From positions 1 to 64,000 of the forward strand of contig JAKLJW010000002.1 of NCBI GenBank assembly GCA_023150935.1: a DNA stretch of 64,000 nucleotides. The letters are read 5' to 3'. Source of the stretch: Candidatus Binatia bacterium (lineage in GTDB: Bacteria; Desulfobacterota; Binatia; HRBIN30). The first letter of the stretch is position 1. Every line of letters begins with the position of its first letter. The translations under genes were made by a program, and so were the position numbers. Of the stretch, positions 1 through 9,048 are shown piece after piece. Under the pieces are notes generated by a model. It had not been told where the DNA came from. It did not search any database and saw only the letters and a program-made list of their open reading frames with translations.

Positions 1-257
1 GATCGCCAAACACCCCCCGCACTGTTGCCAGCGGACGGGCTCCAGCAAACCGATATGCGTCCTGCAGCCTTCGCGGTTGGACCATCTCGACATCATGCCA
101 AGTTTCTCGTGCTCCTCGAAGCGCTCAAACCCTTGTCCCGCGCGGGCTTCGGTTACTATGCACCCCATTTTCTACCCACACGAATTCCTGAAGACCCTGT
201 CTTATGTTGAGCTCAACATAAGCCAAGCCGAAGTGGGTCAATTCTGACGAGCGCTGA

Positions 258-405
258 AGCGTAGACGCCGAAGCAAATCGAGTTGTCGATTGCCCTGCGC
301 AAGACATCGAGCGGGATTCGCTTGGCCCATTACGAACCGGCGAGAAACCGATGGATGACCTCGATCTGGAGGCGCGATTTGTCGGTATCGACTGTGATGC
401 CCTGA
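258..405 (-). pseudogene. GNAT N-acetyltransferase N-terminal fragment, broken by a stop
   Basis: Reading leftwards from about 405, the minus strand encodes the typical opening of a GNAT acetyltransferase (TDKSRLQIEVIHRFLAGS), then a TAA at 332-330, then in the same frame WAKRIPLDVLRRAIDNSICF and GVY. Family members normally have Tyr-Trp at the stop position, so a TAC to TAA change is the simplest reading. The similarity ends after GVYA near 258, so the acetyl-CoA binding part is missing. The upstream part is fused in frame to a HicB remnant. No function is expected. Confidence 0.6.
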
Positions 406-539
406 GACTGGCTCAGGCCGACGACTCTACGCTGAGAGACTCTTGAAACCCGGGAACCGCAGCAAAGGAGCAACCGCCATGGGCGGCTAACGTCTCCGGT
501 GAGCCGAGGCGGGGTCACGCCCGCATCGCGTTCGGAGGA

Positions 540-815
540 AGCCGCCTCGGCTATGGAGAGACCGCTCTTTTGACGCTGCCGCTGCAGGAGAAGGCTGATC
601 ATTGCCCGCGCATCGGTCGAGCTGACCTCGAAATCGTCCTTCCCAACCGGATGCACGGTCACGGGAAAGTCCTTCCGGTCCACCATGGTCTGAAACCAGT
701 CGGCGATCATGTCGAAGGCCTCCTTCCGGCTGTGGCCTTGGGTCAGGGCATCGAAGACCGGCACCTCAGCCAGCCACCATCTTCCATCCTTGCAGAGCTT
801 GCCTTGAAATCGCAT
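540..815 (-). pseudogene. HicB-like antitoxin, C-terminus lost
   Basis: Residues 1-92 resemble a HicB antitoxin: a partial RNase H-like fold (GRWWLAEVPVFDALTQGHSR then KEAFDMIADWF) followed by the start of a helix-turn-helix (MISLLLQRQRQKSGLSIAEAA). After residue 92 the frame no longer matches the family; it runs through unrelated sequence into the GNAT fragment and stops at 330. A frameshift or small deletion near 540 is likely. The ATG at 815 lies 2 nt beyond the TGA of the HicA remnant, so the original order was hicA then hicB. A shortened but expressed antitoxin cannot be excluded. Confidence 0.55.
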
Positions 816-817
816 CG

Positions 818-898
818 TCAGACCTTCCTCTCGGCGCGGCTCAAGATTGCCTTGGCGAGCTTCTCATTGACCTCGGCGTGACGCGGCAAGGCTTCTTC
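818..898 (-). pseudogene. HicA toxin C-terminal remnant
   Basis: About 26 codons ending at TGA 820-818 encode LPRHAEVNEKLAKAILSRAE plus a few residues, which matches the last third of HicA mRNA interferases (PRH-x-EVN-x-x-LA-x-x-IL). A stop (TTA on the plus strand, 899-901) sits directly upstream in the same frame, and I see no HicA N-terminus with its catalytic histidine beyond it. The toxin is therefore dead; only the tail remains next to hicB. Confidence 0.5.
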
Positions 899-900
899 TT

Positions 901-1131
901 ACGTTCCGTCTGTCCATACATCCGCCAAGCTTCGCGGGTTAACACCTTGCCCCACGGTGTTGGTTGCGCGGCGGGGATCGCTCCGAATGCCGAGGACATG
1001 TGCTCGAACCTCGCATGCGGTCCGTAGCGGGCTAGCCCGCCGCGCCGCGCGGGTCAACACCGTGACCGCAAGGCCGCCATCGGAGCCGATCCGCCGGGCT
1101 GACCACACTGCGTCCGCGGTTCAACACATGA
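901..1131. other. Non-coding stretch between HicAB remnant and glycosyltransferase
   Basis: No coding region could be supported here. It contains three spaced near-identical 13-mers (separate entry) and must hold the promoter of the downstream plus-strand gene. No clear -35/-10 pair could be picked. Confidence 0.4.
934..1128 (+). repeat. Three dispersed direct repeats GCGGGTYAACACC
   Basis: GCGGGTTAACACC at 934-946, GCGGGTCAACACC at 1049-1061 and GCGGTTCAACACA at 1116-1128 are all in the same orientation upstream of the glycosyltransferase. Spacing is irregular (115 and 67 bp), so a phased operator array is not obvious. They may be binding sites or degenerate repeat copies. Confidence 0.35.
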
Positions 1132-3438
1132 GTGGGGCTCATCGTCGTCGTCATGTCCTCGCCGAAAGGCTCGGCCGCGCTCTCGCAGCCGGGGAGCCGC
1201 GGCGGCAACCGCGCCGGGGCCACTTCGGCTGGCTTCCGGGTCCGACCGACTGCTACAAAGCCGCGCGTGCAGGGCGAGGACCGCAGGTGGTGGGTGCTGG
1301 TTGCCGCGGCGCTGACCCTGGCCACGGTTGGTAACTGGGAGACGCTGACCGACGACCACCGAGCCTTTGCCGTCGGCCTGCCGTGGTGGTCGAGCGCACT
1401 GACCGTCCTCGGACTGGCGGCATGGCGGGCCGACCGCCGTCAGCCGCGGCCGGATCGTCCGCCCTGGACGCGCGCCGACAGCGTGGCCGTGGCGGTGGTC
1501 CTCGCCGGCGCCGCGTTGTTCCGCCTTTGGGGCATCGACCGTTACCCGCCATCCGCCGGCTTCGGTTTCGAGGAATATCAGACTGGCGGCCTGGCGTTCA
1601 GAACCGTCCAGAACTGGTTGGCGCCGACGCTCGAGTTCCCGCTGACGAACTTTCTGCCCGCGGTCAGCTTCCGCGTGTTCGGTTTGTCGGGTTGGGCGTT
1701 GCGCGCCCCGTTCCTCGCCAGCGGCATCGTCGCCCCGGTGTTCCTCTATCTCGCTCTGCGCCGGGTAACCGCGCGGCCGGCAGCCTGGGCCGGGGCCATG
1801 CTGCTGGCCGGCAACCGGTGGGCCGGGGCCGCCGCCCGCTTCGCCGACGAGATCTTCTTTCCGATCTCTCTCGTAGCGCTTGCCGCGTGGCTGTGGGTTC
1901 GGGTGCTGCAGGAGCGTCGTCAGCTCGGCGTCTTTGCCCTCTCGTTGGTCTTGAGCGACTTCTTCTACGCGTACAGCGGCTACCGAGGGTTGCCGCTGAT
2001 CGTCCTGGCTGGCTCGGCAGTGCTCGCGGTAAGGCGCCGCCCGAACCGGCCGGCGGCGGCGCACGACAGGCAGCTCTTCACAATGGCCCTGGCGGTCTGG
2101 GGCGTCATGTTGGGTCCCGGGATCATGACGGTTCGAGCCGGAGAATCGTCTCTTTTTTTCGAAGCTATACATCGGCATGGGGACGCGTGGGGGAGTGGGC
2201 ATTTGCTGGCAGAGCGTGTCGCGGCGGCGGTCGCACGCCTGCGCCTGGGCTGGGGGGTGTTCGCCCTCGCCGGCGACGAGTTCCCCACCGTCAACATTCC
2301 GAACGAGCCGATGTTCGACCCGATCACCGCGGCGCTGGCGACACTGGCGGTAGGCGTCGCGCTGGTCCGCCGCGATGCCGGGCGCCGTTTGGCACTGGCG
2401 GTCGTGGCCATACCCTTCTTCGTCCTTGCCCTGATTCCCGCGAACTTCAACGTTTCGCGCTACTTCGTCCTGCTGGTCCCGATCTTCTTCCTGCTGGGGT
2501 ACTTGTTCGACGACGTGCGCCGCTGGCTGGGCAGAGGGGGCAGCGCGCTCCCCATTGCGCTCGTGGTGGGGATCGTCGGTCTCAACTTCCGCGGTCTGCT
2601 GCGGGTTATCGATAGTCCGGTCGTCCAGGCATCGTTCGGGTCGGGTGAAAACACGGTGCTGGCCGCCATTCACGCCGTGCCGGCCGGCAGTCGTGTGGTC
2701 CTGCTGACGGTCGACGGCAGCAACGCCTTCGAGCCGTCAGACTATCTCTGGTTGACGGTACATGCGCAGGGCGGGCGGGCGGCTTCGCTCGATGCCGCGT
2801 TGCGGGTAGCGGCGGAGGAGGGAAAGGCCGTCTACTGGATCACGCAGGGGCGGGCGGAGGGGGCGCTGCTGCCGGCGCTGGTCGCGTCGGTCTGCCCGGG
2901 GGCCAGGTCGAAGGTCTGGCCGGCGGCGACGCCCGAAGCGACCGTCGGCGTGAGCTGGATCGAACCGGGCAGCGCCTGTGGCGAACGGCCGGCGCAGGGG
3001 TTGCGCGGGGTTTATCGCGTAGTCGAGTCAACCGGGAACGAGCGTGAGGTAAGCCAGATCGACCCGGCGCTGTGTGCGTACACGATCCCATGGTCGCTGG
3101 GGTGGGAACTGCAGGATCGGCAGATCCAGAGTCTGCACGTGGAGTGGCAGGGCAGAATCAGTCCAACGACGGAAGGGGAGTACCGGCTGCGCCTGGAGGT
3201 TCAGGGCGCACGTGCGGCTCTGCTCGTCGACGATCGCGAGACGCAGGTGGACGGTTCCACCGAGCAGTGGACGAGCGCTTACTTACCGGTGACCATGGCC
3301 ACCGAGCCGCTCGCCCTGAGGATTCGGCTCGACGCGCAGGCGGGTAACACCCCGCGTGTACGGCTGTACTGGACGCCGCCGGGAGGAGAGGAGCATCTGA
3401 TTCCGCCGAACCGGCTCCAGCCGGCGCGGCAGGGGTAA
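1132..3438 (+). CDS. Polytopic membrane glycosyltransferase (ArnT/PMT-like) with C-terminal PA14 domain
   Basis: The 768-residue protein begins with a charged segment, then many hydrophobic helices between about residues 50 and 460 in the pattern of GT39/GT83 dolichyl- or undecaprenyl-phosphate-sugar glycosyltransferases; an early loop has acidic/aromatic residues (GFGFEEYQTGG), the usual position of the catalytic Asp/Glu. The last ~110 residues (about 650-765) look like a PA14 beta-sandwich (GEYRLRLEV, ALLVDD, then VRLYWTPPGGEEHLIPPNRL), a carbohydrate-binding module probably facing the periplasm. It probably transfers a lipid-linked sugar to an envelope acceptor; substrate unknown. The GTG at 1132 has no good ribosome binding site, and the ATG at 1153 is an equally good start. 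Confidence 0.75.
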   Translation: MGLIVVVMSSPKGSAALSQPGSRGGNRAGATSAGFRVRPTATKPRVQGEDRRWWVLVAAALTLATVGNWETLTDDHRAFAVGLPWWSSALTVLGLAAWRADRRQPRPDRPPWTRADSVAVAVVLAGAALFRLWGIDRYPPSAGFGFEEYQTGGLAFRTVQNWLAPTLEFPLTNFLPAVSFRVFGLSGWALRAPFLASGIVAPVFLYLALRRVTARPAAWAGAMLLAGNRWAGAAARFADEIFFPISLVALAAWLWVRVLQERRQLGVFALSLVLSDFFYAYSGYRGLPLIVLAGSAVLAVRRRPNRPAAAHDRQLFTMALAVWGVMLGPGIMTVRAGESSLFFEAIHRHGDAWGSGHLLAERVAAAVARLRLGWGVFALAGDEFPTVNIPNEPMFDPITAALATLAVGVALVRRDAGRRLALAVVAIPFFVLALIPANFNVSRYFVLLVPIFFLLGYLFDDVRRWLGRGGSALPIALVVGIVGLNFRGLLRVIDSPVVQASFGSGENTVLAAIHAVPAGSRVVLLTVDGSNAFEPSDYLWLTVHAQGGRAASLDAALRVAAEEGKAVYWITQGRAEGALLPALVASVCPGARSKVWPAATPEATVGVSWIEPGSACGERPAQGLRGVYRVVESTGNEREVSQIDPALCAYTIPWSLGWELQDRQIQSLHVEWQGRISPTTEGEYRLRLEVQGARAALLVDDRETQVDGSTEQWTSAYLPVTMATEPLALRIRLDAQAGNTPRVRLYWTPPGGEEHLIPPNRLQPARQG

Positions 3439-3546
3439 AGAGTGGGCTCACGTCGGTCGACGTCGTCAGCCCGCGGCCGCCCCCGTCGCCGCGGGGCGCA
3501 AAGGCCCCTGTCCCGCGGGCGTCCGGTTGTGGGAGGCCCCGCAAGG

Positions 3547-3852
3547 CTAATAGGCCACCCGGGCCTCGAGCGCACCGGCGTCGTTGGTGAACACTACGAG
3601 GCGCGACATGCAGGGCATGCAATATACCCGATCGCCATCGCGCAGGGCGCGCGTCGAGCGGATTACCACTTTGCACACCGGACAGAGAACCTCGTTCGGC
3701 GCCAGCGTGTCTCCCGGACCCTTCCACTTCCGGTAGAAGCGGCGGTATTTCTTCGGAACCTCGTCGAACCCGGTGTCTTCGAGCACGTACCGCCGGCCGT
3801 CGCCGCCCTCAGCCGGGGCAGTATTCCCTCCCTCCAGCGGATCGCGCATCAC
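3547..3852 (-). CDS. Small zinc-ribbon protein, third gene of the diiron operon
   Basis: I do not recognise a named family. The 101-residue protein has two CxxC knuckles (Cys57/Cys60 and Cys78/Cys81, LCPVC and YCMPC) spaced as in a rubredoxin-like or zinc-ribbon domain, preceded by a basic, aromatic segment (KKYRRFYRKWKG). Its GTG start overlaps the TGA of the upstream diiron gene by 4 bp (GTGA), which indicates translational coupling; an ATG one codon later is possible. The context suggests an accessory such as an electron donor or metal/redox chaperone for the diiron enzymes, but that is inference. Confidence 0.6.
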   Translation of the reverse strand: MMRDPLEGGNTAPAEGGDGRRYVLEDTGFDEVPKKYRRFYRKWKGPGDTLAPNEVLCPVCKVVIRSTRALRDGDRVYCMPCMSRLVVFTNDAGALEARVAY

Positions 3853-4643
3853 ACGAATCCGAGGCGTTCGACCGTCTCGAGATACGCGCGTCCCAGACGA
3901 CCCTGCTCGTCGGTCGCCACGCCGATGGTGCGGACCGTTTCCTCAAGTGTCTCAAGGACGAGGTGGTCGAGCTCCTTCTTGACGTGAGCGATGCGGGCCC
4001 GGATATGCGGCGAACGTTGGAGGCGTCGGCCGAGTTCGTTCTCCCCGAAGCCGACATGCCGCCGTTCGTCTTTGATCACGCCGGAAAGGATCTCGCGGGT
4101 AATGGGGTCAGCCGTCTGAGCGTGGCTGTGGAACACCGCAAATTCCAGCGATTCCAGGATGACGTTCTGCGCAAACAACGCCGCCTCCCAATCCTTGCCC
4201 GCCACCAGTTCGAGCAGGCGACGGCGGAACACCTGAAGGTTGCGGCTCGCCCGCCTTTCCACCTCTGCTTCCGGATCCGTGACCCCGAGATCCAATAGGC
4301 GTTGCAGGAACACCTCGAGGTGACGACCTTCGTCCACCACCTGCGTCGACAGAAAAACCTTGCAGAGCCGGTTGGGGGCGATGGCGACGAGACCGCTAGC
4401 GCCCTCGAGCGCCGCGGTCTCGCCAACGACGTAATTGCACAGGACGGTTATTAAGCGTTCCCGGTCGACGTCAGGCAGCGGAACCTCCGGGGTGTCCGCC
4501 CGGTGACCGTGCGTAAGACCGGATAGATATCCCTCGACGGCCGCAAACCAGAAATCGAACGAGTGAACCTCCTCGAGGAACTGCGCGGGGTCGAGGTCGT
4601 GGATGTCAGTCAGCGCCGGCACCGGTGTGGCACGAGTCGGCAA
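3849..4643 (-). CDS. Ferritin-like diiron protein, paralogue 1
   Basis: This 264-residue helical protein carries the full set of carboxylate-bridged diiron ligands: Glu75 (VVGETAALE), Glu105-x-x-His108 (DEGRH), Glu164 (ILESLEF) and Glu193-x-x-His196 (DERRHVGFGE). That pattern belongs to R2-like oxidases and amine or aromatic N-oxygenases of the ferritin-like superfamily; the substrate cannot be read from sequence. The start is TTG at 4643, with GAGG about 10-15 nt upstream and 13 nt after the stop of the paralogous gene. The next gene overlaps by 4 bp. Both paralogues share the block before and after DERRHVGFGEN, so they arose by duplication. Confidence 0.72.
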   Translation of the reverse strand: MPTRATPVPALTDIHDLDPAQFLEEVHSFDFWFAAVEGYLSGLTHGHRADTPEVPLPDVDRERLITVLCNYVVGETAALEGASGLVAIAPNRLCKVFLSTQVVDEGRHLEVFLQRLLDLGVTDPEAEVERRASRNLQVFRRRLLELVAGKDWEAALFAQNVILESLEFAVFHSHAQTADPITREILSGVIKDERRHVGFGENELGRRLQRSPHIRARIAHVKKELDHLVLETLEETVRTIGVATDEQGRLGRAYLETVERLGFV

Positions 4644-4656
4644 GGCCGCCTCGTCC

Positions 4657-5541
4657 TCACGGACGCGACGGCGTCTGGTACGCCAGGCCGATGCGCTCGA
4701 GTCTTACCTTGAACTCCTTAAGAACGGTTTCCGAGAGGACCTTTTCTATGTCCTCGGGCTGCATCTCCCGCAGTTCGACGCCGTGCCACTCGGCAGAGAT
4801 GCCGCGCTCGCGCGCTTGTGCGCCAAGCTTTTCGAACTCCGGCCGCGCCCGGTTGTTGCGGAAGAGGTCTGCGAATGTCGCCAGCATGTGGTAGGACATG
4901 TCCTTCTGCAGCTTCTCGACCTCGGCTTTCTTCTCCGGAAACTCCTTGATCAGCGAACCGATGCGGTTCTCCCCGAAGCCGACGTGACGCCGTTCGTCCG
5001 CGATCGTTCCCGAAAGGGTATGGGCAAACTTCGGGTTCATGCCCTGGTTGAGCGCGTGCATCATCTCGAAGACGCTGAACGCCATACCTTCGAGGACGAT
5101 GTTCTGCCCGACCACACCGGCAACGAAGTCCTTCTTGTCGACTTTTTCGAGGAGGACCTCGGCGAACTTGACCAGATTCTTGTTGGCGTACTGAGAGAGC
5201 ACACCTTCGAGGTCTTCCTTGCGGACCCCGAGGTCGTACAGCCGCTGGGAGAAGATCTCGACGTGGCGGGCTTCGTCGAGCGTTTGCGTCGCGAGGAAGC
5301 GCTTCGAGCCCTCGTCGGGGGCGGCGTTGATCAACCCCGAAGAAGCGGCCAGGGCGCAGCGCTCGCCGACCACGAGTTGGACGGTGGCGCGAATGGTTTC
5401 CTCGCGCAGGACCGGGTTGGAAAGGAGCAGCTCCGGCTCCTTCTCTTCGGGCGGGTGTCCGAACACGGTGTTCTCGAGGTACCCCTGCGGGCACGATTCA
5501 AGCCACTTCTGGATTGAGTACGCGGACAGGAAGTCGACCAT
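4657..5541 (-). CDS. Ferritin-like diiron protein, paralogue 2
   Basis: The 294-residue protein has ligands Glu60 (VVGERCALA), Glu90-x-x-His93 (DEARH), Glu151 (VLEGMAF) and Glu183-x-x-His186 (DERRHVGFGEN), again a complete diiron site in a four-helix bundle. The ATG at 5541 is preceded by a strong GAGGAGGG Shine-Dalgarno, so it is preferred over the longer frame that opens at 5616. It has a C-terminal extension absent from paralogue 1. It is the first gene of a three-gene operon with paralogue 1 and the zinc-ribbon protein. It likely acts as an O2-activating oxygenase/oxidase, possibly as a heterodimer with its neighbour; the reaction is unknown. Confidence 0.75.
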   Translation of the reverse strand: MVDFLSAYSIQKWLESCPQGYLENTVFGHPPEEKEPELLLSNPVLREETIRATVQLVVGERCALAASSGLINAAPDEGSKRFLATQTLDEARHVEIFSQRLYDLGVRKEDLEGVLSQYANKNLVKFAEVLLEKVDKKDFVAGVVGQNIVLEGMAFSVFEMMHALNQGMNPKFAHTLSGTIADERRHVGFGENRIGSLIKEFPEKKAEVEKLQKDMSYHMLATFADLFRNNRARPEFEKLGAQARERGISAEWHGVELREMQPEDIEKVLSETVLKEFKVRLERIGLAYQTPSRP

Positions 5542-5851
5542 CGTTAGTCCCTCCTCGGTGCAGGATGTGCCATTGCCGGAAGCGGCAACGGAGCGCGTTA
5601 ATGATGGCGCGGGCAATATCAGAAATGCTTCACGTAAGAAAAGAGGGGGCGGACGATGTCCGGGGGAGGCGGCAATTTGCGGGTGCGGTCGGACCTTCGG
5701 GCCGGACCAGCCGAGGGGCTACCATGGATTCGGCGGCGATCTTGGGTGGAGGCCCGAATGCGACTCATCTGCGATCCTCGCATCCGCGGAAATCGCAGAC
5801 GAGCGCCGGGTGATTCGGGAAGATCCCTTTGTTGAGGACACTGCCGGTCGG
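5542..5851. other. Intergenic region upstream of the diiron operon
   Basis: About 310 bp without a supportable gene. It holds the ribosome binding site and presumably the promoter of the diiron operon, and the 3' flank of the glycosidase gene. I see no terminator with a T-tract and no repeat. Confidence 0.4.
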
Positions 5852-8800
5852 TTAAGAGGTTAAGAGGACCTCCGCCGGGCAAACGCGGACCGTCACGGCG
5901 GCGGCGTCAAAACCGCTTGCCATTTGCCCGTTCACGGTCACCCGAGCGAGCGGGCCGGCCAGCGGAGGCTGCAGCACCAACCCGCCGGGTGGCACGGTCA
6001 GAGCCCCGCCCACCGACACCACGAGCTTCGACACCCCCGTGCGGCGGCAGTGCAGATCGAGCGTGCCGTAAGGCGTCGGCAACCCGCTCACCCCGACCGC
6101 ATCGCCCGCGGCCAGCCAGTCAGCGGGGATGCCGCCCGCCATTACCAGCGCATCATCGACTCGCCTTTCGTAAACAAAGAGACTGCGCAACGCCAAGACG
6201 TACTCCGCGCCGATCCACGTGTGCGGCACGTCGCCGATGTGTCCGGGACTGCGCCGGTCACGCCACGAAATCTCCGGCCATTGCCGCCACGCCGCCGGCC
6301 GCCGATCGGCGAGAAAGAAATCGAGCAACTCGGCCGCGTCGGCGCGCCGCCCCAGGCGAACCAGTGCCCCGACGATGCGGATCTCGTACGCCGAGTAGTT
6401 GTTCCACTCCACGGCCCCGTCGCGGCGCTGCCGGAAACCCTCCAGATACCGGTCGAAGGTACGTTCCAACGTCTCGCGCGGCAGGTCCTCCACCGCGTCG
6501 AGCAGGCCCACTGCGTTCGCAGTTGCCGTCGGATCGAAGTCGGCCCATTCCACCGATCCGGGTACGTAGTCGATGCCGCGATCGGCGATCGTGCATGCGA
6601 GCGAAGCCCGCACCGCCGCTCCCAACTCGTCACGTCCCGCGCCGATGCGCCGCGCCTCGTCGTCCTCGCCCAGTATTGCCGCCATCGCCGCCGCATCCCG
6701 ATACCCCTGCAACGCCCAGAAGTCGTCCCAGTACGCGTGCACGGGATGGGCGAGGTAACCCTCGTGACTCACCGATTCCGGCATCAGCCCACGTCGGGCC
6801 CGCACGGCCGGAGCCTCGAACGCCGGGCCCAGCCGCGTCGCCCTCAACGTCTCCAGGTAGTCGACCGCCCCGCGCACCGCCGGCCACATCTCGGCCAGAA
6901 ACGTCCGGTCGTGGGTAAACCGAAAGCATTCCATCGCCGCGAAGATGAACTCGCCGTGGCTGTCGTGCTCCGCCAGCCAGTCCGGTCCGGTACGGTCCAC
7001 ACAGCATGGCACATTGCCGTCGGCGCGCTGAAACGTAGCGTACCAACGCACGAAGGCGCACGCCTCAACACCCCGGCCCAGACGCAGCAGGGCGGCAGCC
7101 ATGATCGCCCCGTCGCGGATCCACGCGCGCGTGTATCGCCGCGGCCCCGGTTGCAACGCCGCGCCGTCGCGATTGACGAGTACTTGCGCCGCCGCCGCGC
7201 GCGCCGTGTCGGTGGCCTCGCGAGCCGCGTCTGGAACCGTAAACGCCACTCCGCCGAGCCGCTCCCGCCAGTCACCAACGACCGTACCGAAGACCCGAGC
7301 CCCGTCGATGCCGCGCGCGTCGCCGACCGTCGCCGCCGTGGCGTTGCCGAACGGAATCGCGAGATTTACGTCCCGCGATTCTCCCGGTGCAAGATCGACA
7401 TCGAAAGCCAGGGCTCCGGACGCGTATCCGAACGGGTCGTCGACCTCCGCGCGCGGCGGCAAGTCACACCGGACCAGGTACGACGTCACCGACCCAAGTT
7501 CGAAGGGCGCCGCGCCAAATCCGCGCGCCGCCGTCAGCGGGACAATCGCCCGCTCTGCGTCGATCCACACCGCCCCGTCACGGTACGAGAGCGTGCGGAT
7601 CCGGCGCGCACCGCCGAGGTCGCCGAAGCTCTGCCACGGCGGATTGACCTGAAACGGCCGCACCGCCACGAACAGCGTCGCACGCCGGCCGGTGTTGCCA
7701 CGGTTGGTGACTCGGTAGTGGACGCATAGCACGGGCGTCTCACCCGCACGCGTCGCGCACGCCGTGGTGTCGAGCGAGAGATCGCCGGCAACCCACCGCG
7801 ACGCCGGCACCGGAATCCAGCCGTCCACAAGCGCCTGCGTAACGGCGACGTCGGCCCACGTCAGGAGACGGTCGTCCACGAACAGAAACGGCTCGATCGA
7901 CGGCGAACCGCGATCGAACTCGATCAGCCCCTCTTCGTTCATGATCGCGCTGGTCTGTCCATCGGGAAGCCCGATCGGTGTCCAGTAGCTCTGCTCGCCG
8001 GCCAGCCAGCGCGGGTATTGCCCGCGCGGTGCGTCGCGGGCGACGTGTTCGAGGAACGCCGTGATCGATCGCGAGAACTCGAAAGGCTGCACGTCCAGCT
8101 TAGCGATGCCGCAGCCACGATTCGTCGCCGCCTCCACGCCGAGGCGCAACCGGCGCGACTCCGTCCCGGGGAGATAGACATAACTGGTGTCGACTCCGAT
8201 CGCTTCCGCCGTGTGCACGGTCGTCCAGCGGGCGCCGTCGTCGGATGTCTCCACCCGGAAGGCGCGCACCGGGGCGGACGTGTCCCAGTGCACGACGAGG
8301 CCGCCGTACTCGCGCACCTCCACGAAGTCGATCGCCAACCAGGCGGCATTCACGCCGGGCAAACTCCGCCATCCGCGGGTGCGGTTCTCCTCCAACGCCG
8401 CGCCCGCCGGATGGTCGGGCAGCGCGCTCGAAGCCTGCACGACCGGGGTGGACCGGTAGGTGCGGTCCACCCATCGCAAGTCGCCGATCCACACGGTGCC
8501 CGCCCCGCCGTCGGCGCCCGCGGCGATCGCGAATTCGATGGCGCCCAACTCGCGCAGGACTCCACCGCCCGCCGGGCCCCAGGCGAACTCGAAATCGCGA
8601 CTGCGCAACGTCATCGCCTGCCACTCGGGCGGAAATGCGAACTCGTCCCAGTGCTTCCACCAGACGTTGCGGCCCGTGCCGTCGGCAAGCTTCACCTCGA
8701 AGCGATGGGGGGACGCCGTTCCGCGCAGCGAGAAGTGCAGCGCGTAGCTCTCCGGCAGCGAGCGCACGAGGGTCTTGCGCGCGACCACGAAGCCGCCGCC

Positions 8801-8938
8801 ACCGTGGAAGTCGAAATCCAGGCGCAGTGCGGCACCGTAAACGTCCCGGTCGGGGGAGATCGTCAGTTGCGCCAGTCCCGACGCGACCGGCATCCAACCC
8901 GATACGTCGGCAAAGTCGTCCAGCACCTCTTCGGCCAT
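5852..8938 (-). CDS. Large glycosidase-like protein: CBM/discoidin-like N-terminus and (alpha/alpha)6-barrel C-terminus
   Basis: This protein of about 1028 residues is modular. Residues ~1-150 form a beta-sandwich of carbohydrate-binding type (DVYGAALRLDFDFHGGGGFV), ~180-300 a coagulation factor 5/8 (discoidin)-like domain (WLAIDFVEVREYGGLVVHW, FRVETSDDGARWTTV), then a beta-rich region and an (alpha/alpha)6 toroid (ARAAAAQVLVNRDGAALQPG, YTRAWIRDGAIMAAALLRLG) like GH15 or amylo-1,6-glucosidase relatives. Acid residues in the WIRDGA and EHDSHGEF segments may be catalytic. No signal peptide is visible, so it may be cytoplasmic. I chose ATG 8938 because GAGGAG lies about 13 nt upstream; a longer frame opens at 8974. 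It is divergent from the aminopeptidase. Confidence 0.7.
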   Translation of the reverse strand: MAEEVLDDFADVSGWMPVASGLAQLTISPDRDVYGAALRLDFDFHGGGGFVVARKTLVRSLPESYALHFSLRGTASPHRFEVKLADGTGRNVWWKHWDEFAFPPEWQAMTLRSRDFEFAWGPAGGGVLRELGAIEFAIAAGADGGAGTVWIGDLRWVDRTYRSTPVVQASSALPDHPAGAALEENRTRGWRSLPGVNAAWLAIDFVEVREYGGLVVHWDTSAPVRAFRVETSDDGARWTTVHTAEAIGVDTSYVYLPGTESRRLRLGVEAATNRGCGIAKLDVQPFEFSRSITAFLEHVARDAPRGQYPRWLAGEQSYWTPIGLPDGQTSAIMNEEGLIEFDRGSPSIEPFLFVDDRLLTWADVAVTQALVDGWIPVPASRWVAGDLSLDTTACATRAGETPVLCVHYRVTNRGNTGRRATLFVAVRPFQVNPPWQSFGDLGGARRIRTLSYRDGAVWIDAERAIVPLTAARGFGAAPFELGSVTSYLVRCDLPPRAEVDDPFGYASGALAFDVDLAPGESRDVNLAIPFGNATAATVGDARGIDGARVFGTVVGDWRERLGGVAFTVPDAAREATDTARAAAAQVLVNRDGAALQPGPRRYTRAWIRDGAIMAAALLRLGRGVEACAFVRWYATFQRADGNVPCCVDRTGPDWLAEHDSHGEFIFAAMECFRFTHDRTFLAEMWPAVRGAVDYLETLRATRLGPAFEAPAVRARRGLMPESVSHEGYLAHPVHAYWDDFWALQGYRDAAAMAAILGEDDEARRIGAGRDELGAAVRASLACTIADRGIDYVPGSVEWADFDPTATANAVGLLDAVEDLPRETLERTFDRYLEGFRQRRDGAVEWNNYSAYEIRIVGALVRLGRRADAAELLDFFLADRRPAAWRQWPEISWRDRRSPGHIGDVPHTWIGAEYVLALRSLFVYERRVDDALVMAGGIPADWLAAGDAVGVSGLPTPYGTLDLHCRRTGVSKLVVSVGGALTVPPGGLVLQPPLAGPLARVTVNGQMASGFDAAAVTVRVCPAEVLLTS

Positions 8939-9048
8939 AGGAAGTTGGTCGCTCCTCGTTCGCAATCCGCGCAACCGTCCGACCGCGCAATAATCTCACG
9001 TCCGCCGGCCCCTAGCCTCCGGCCTCCAGTAGGATATTCTCCCCTACC

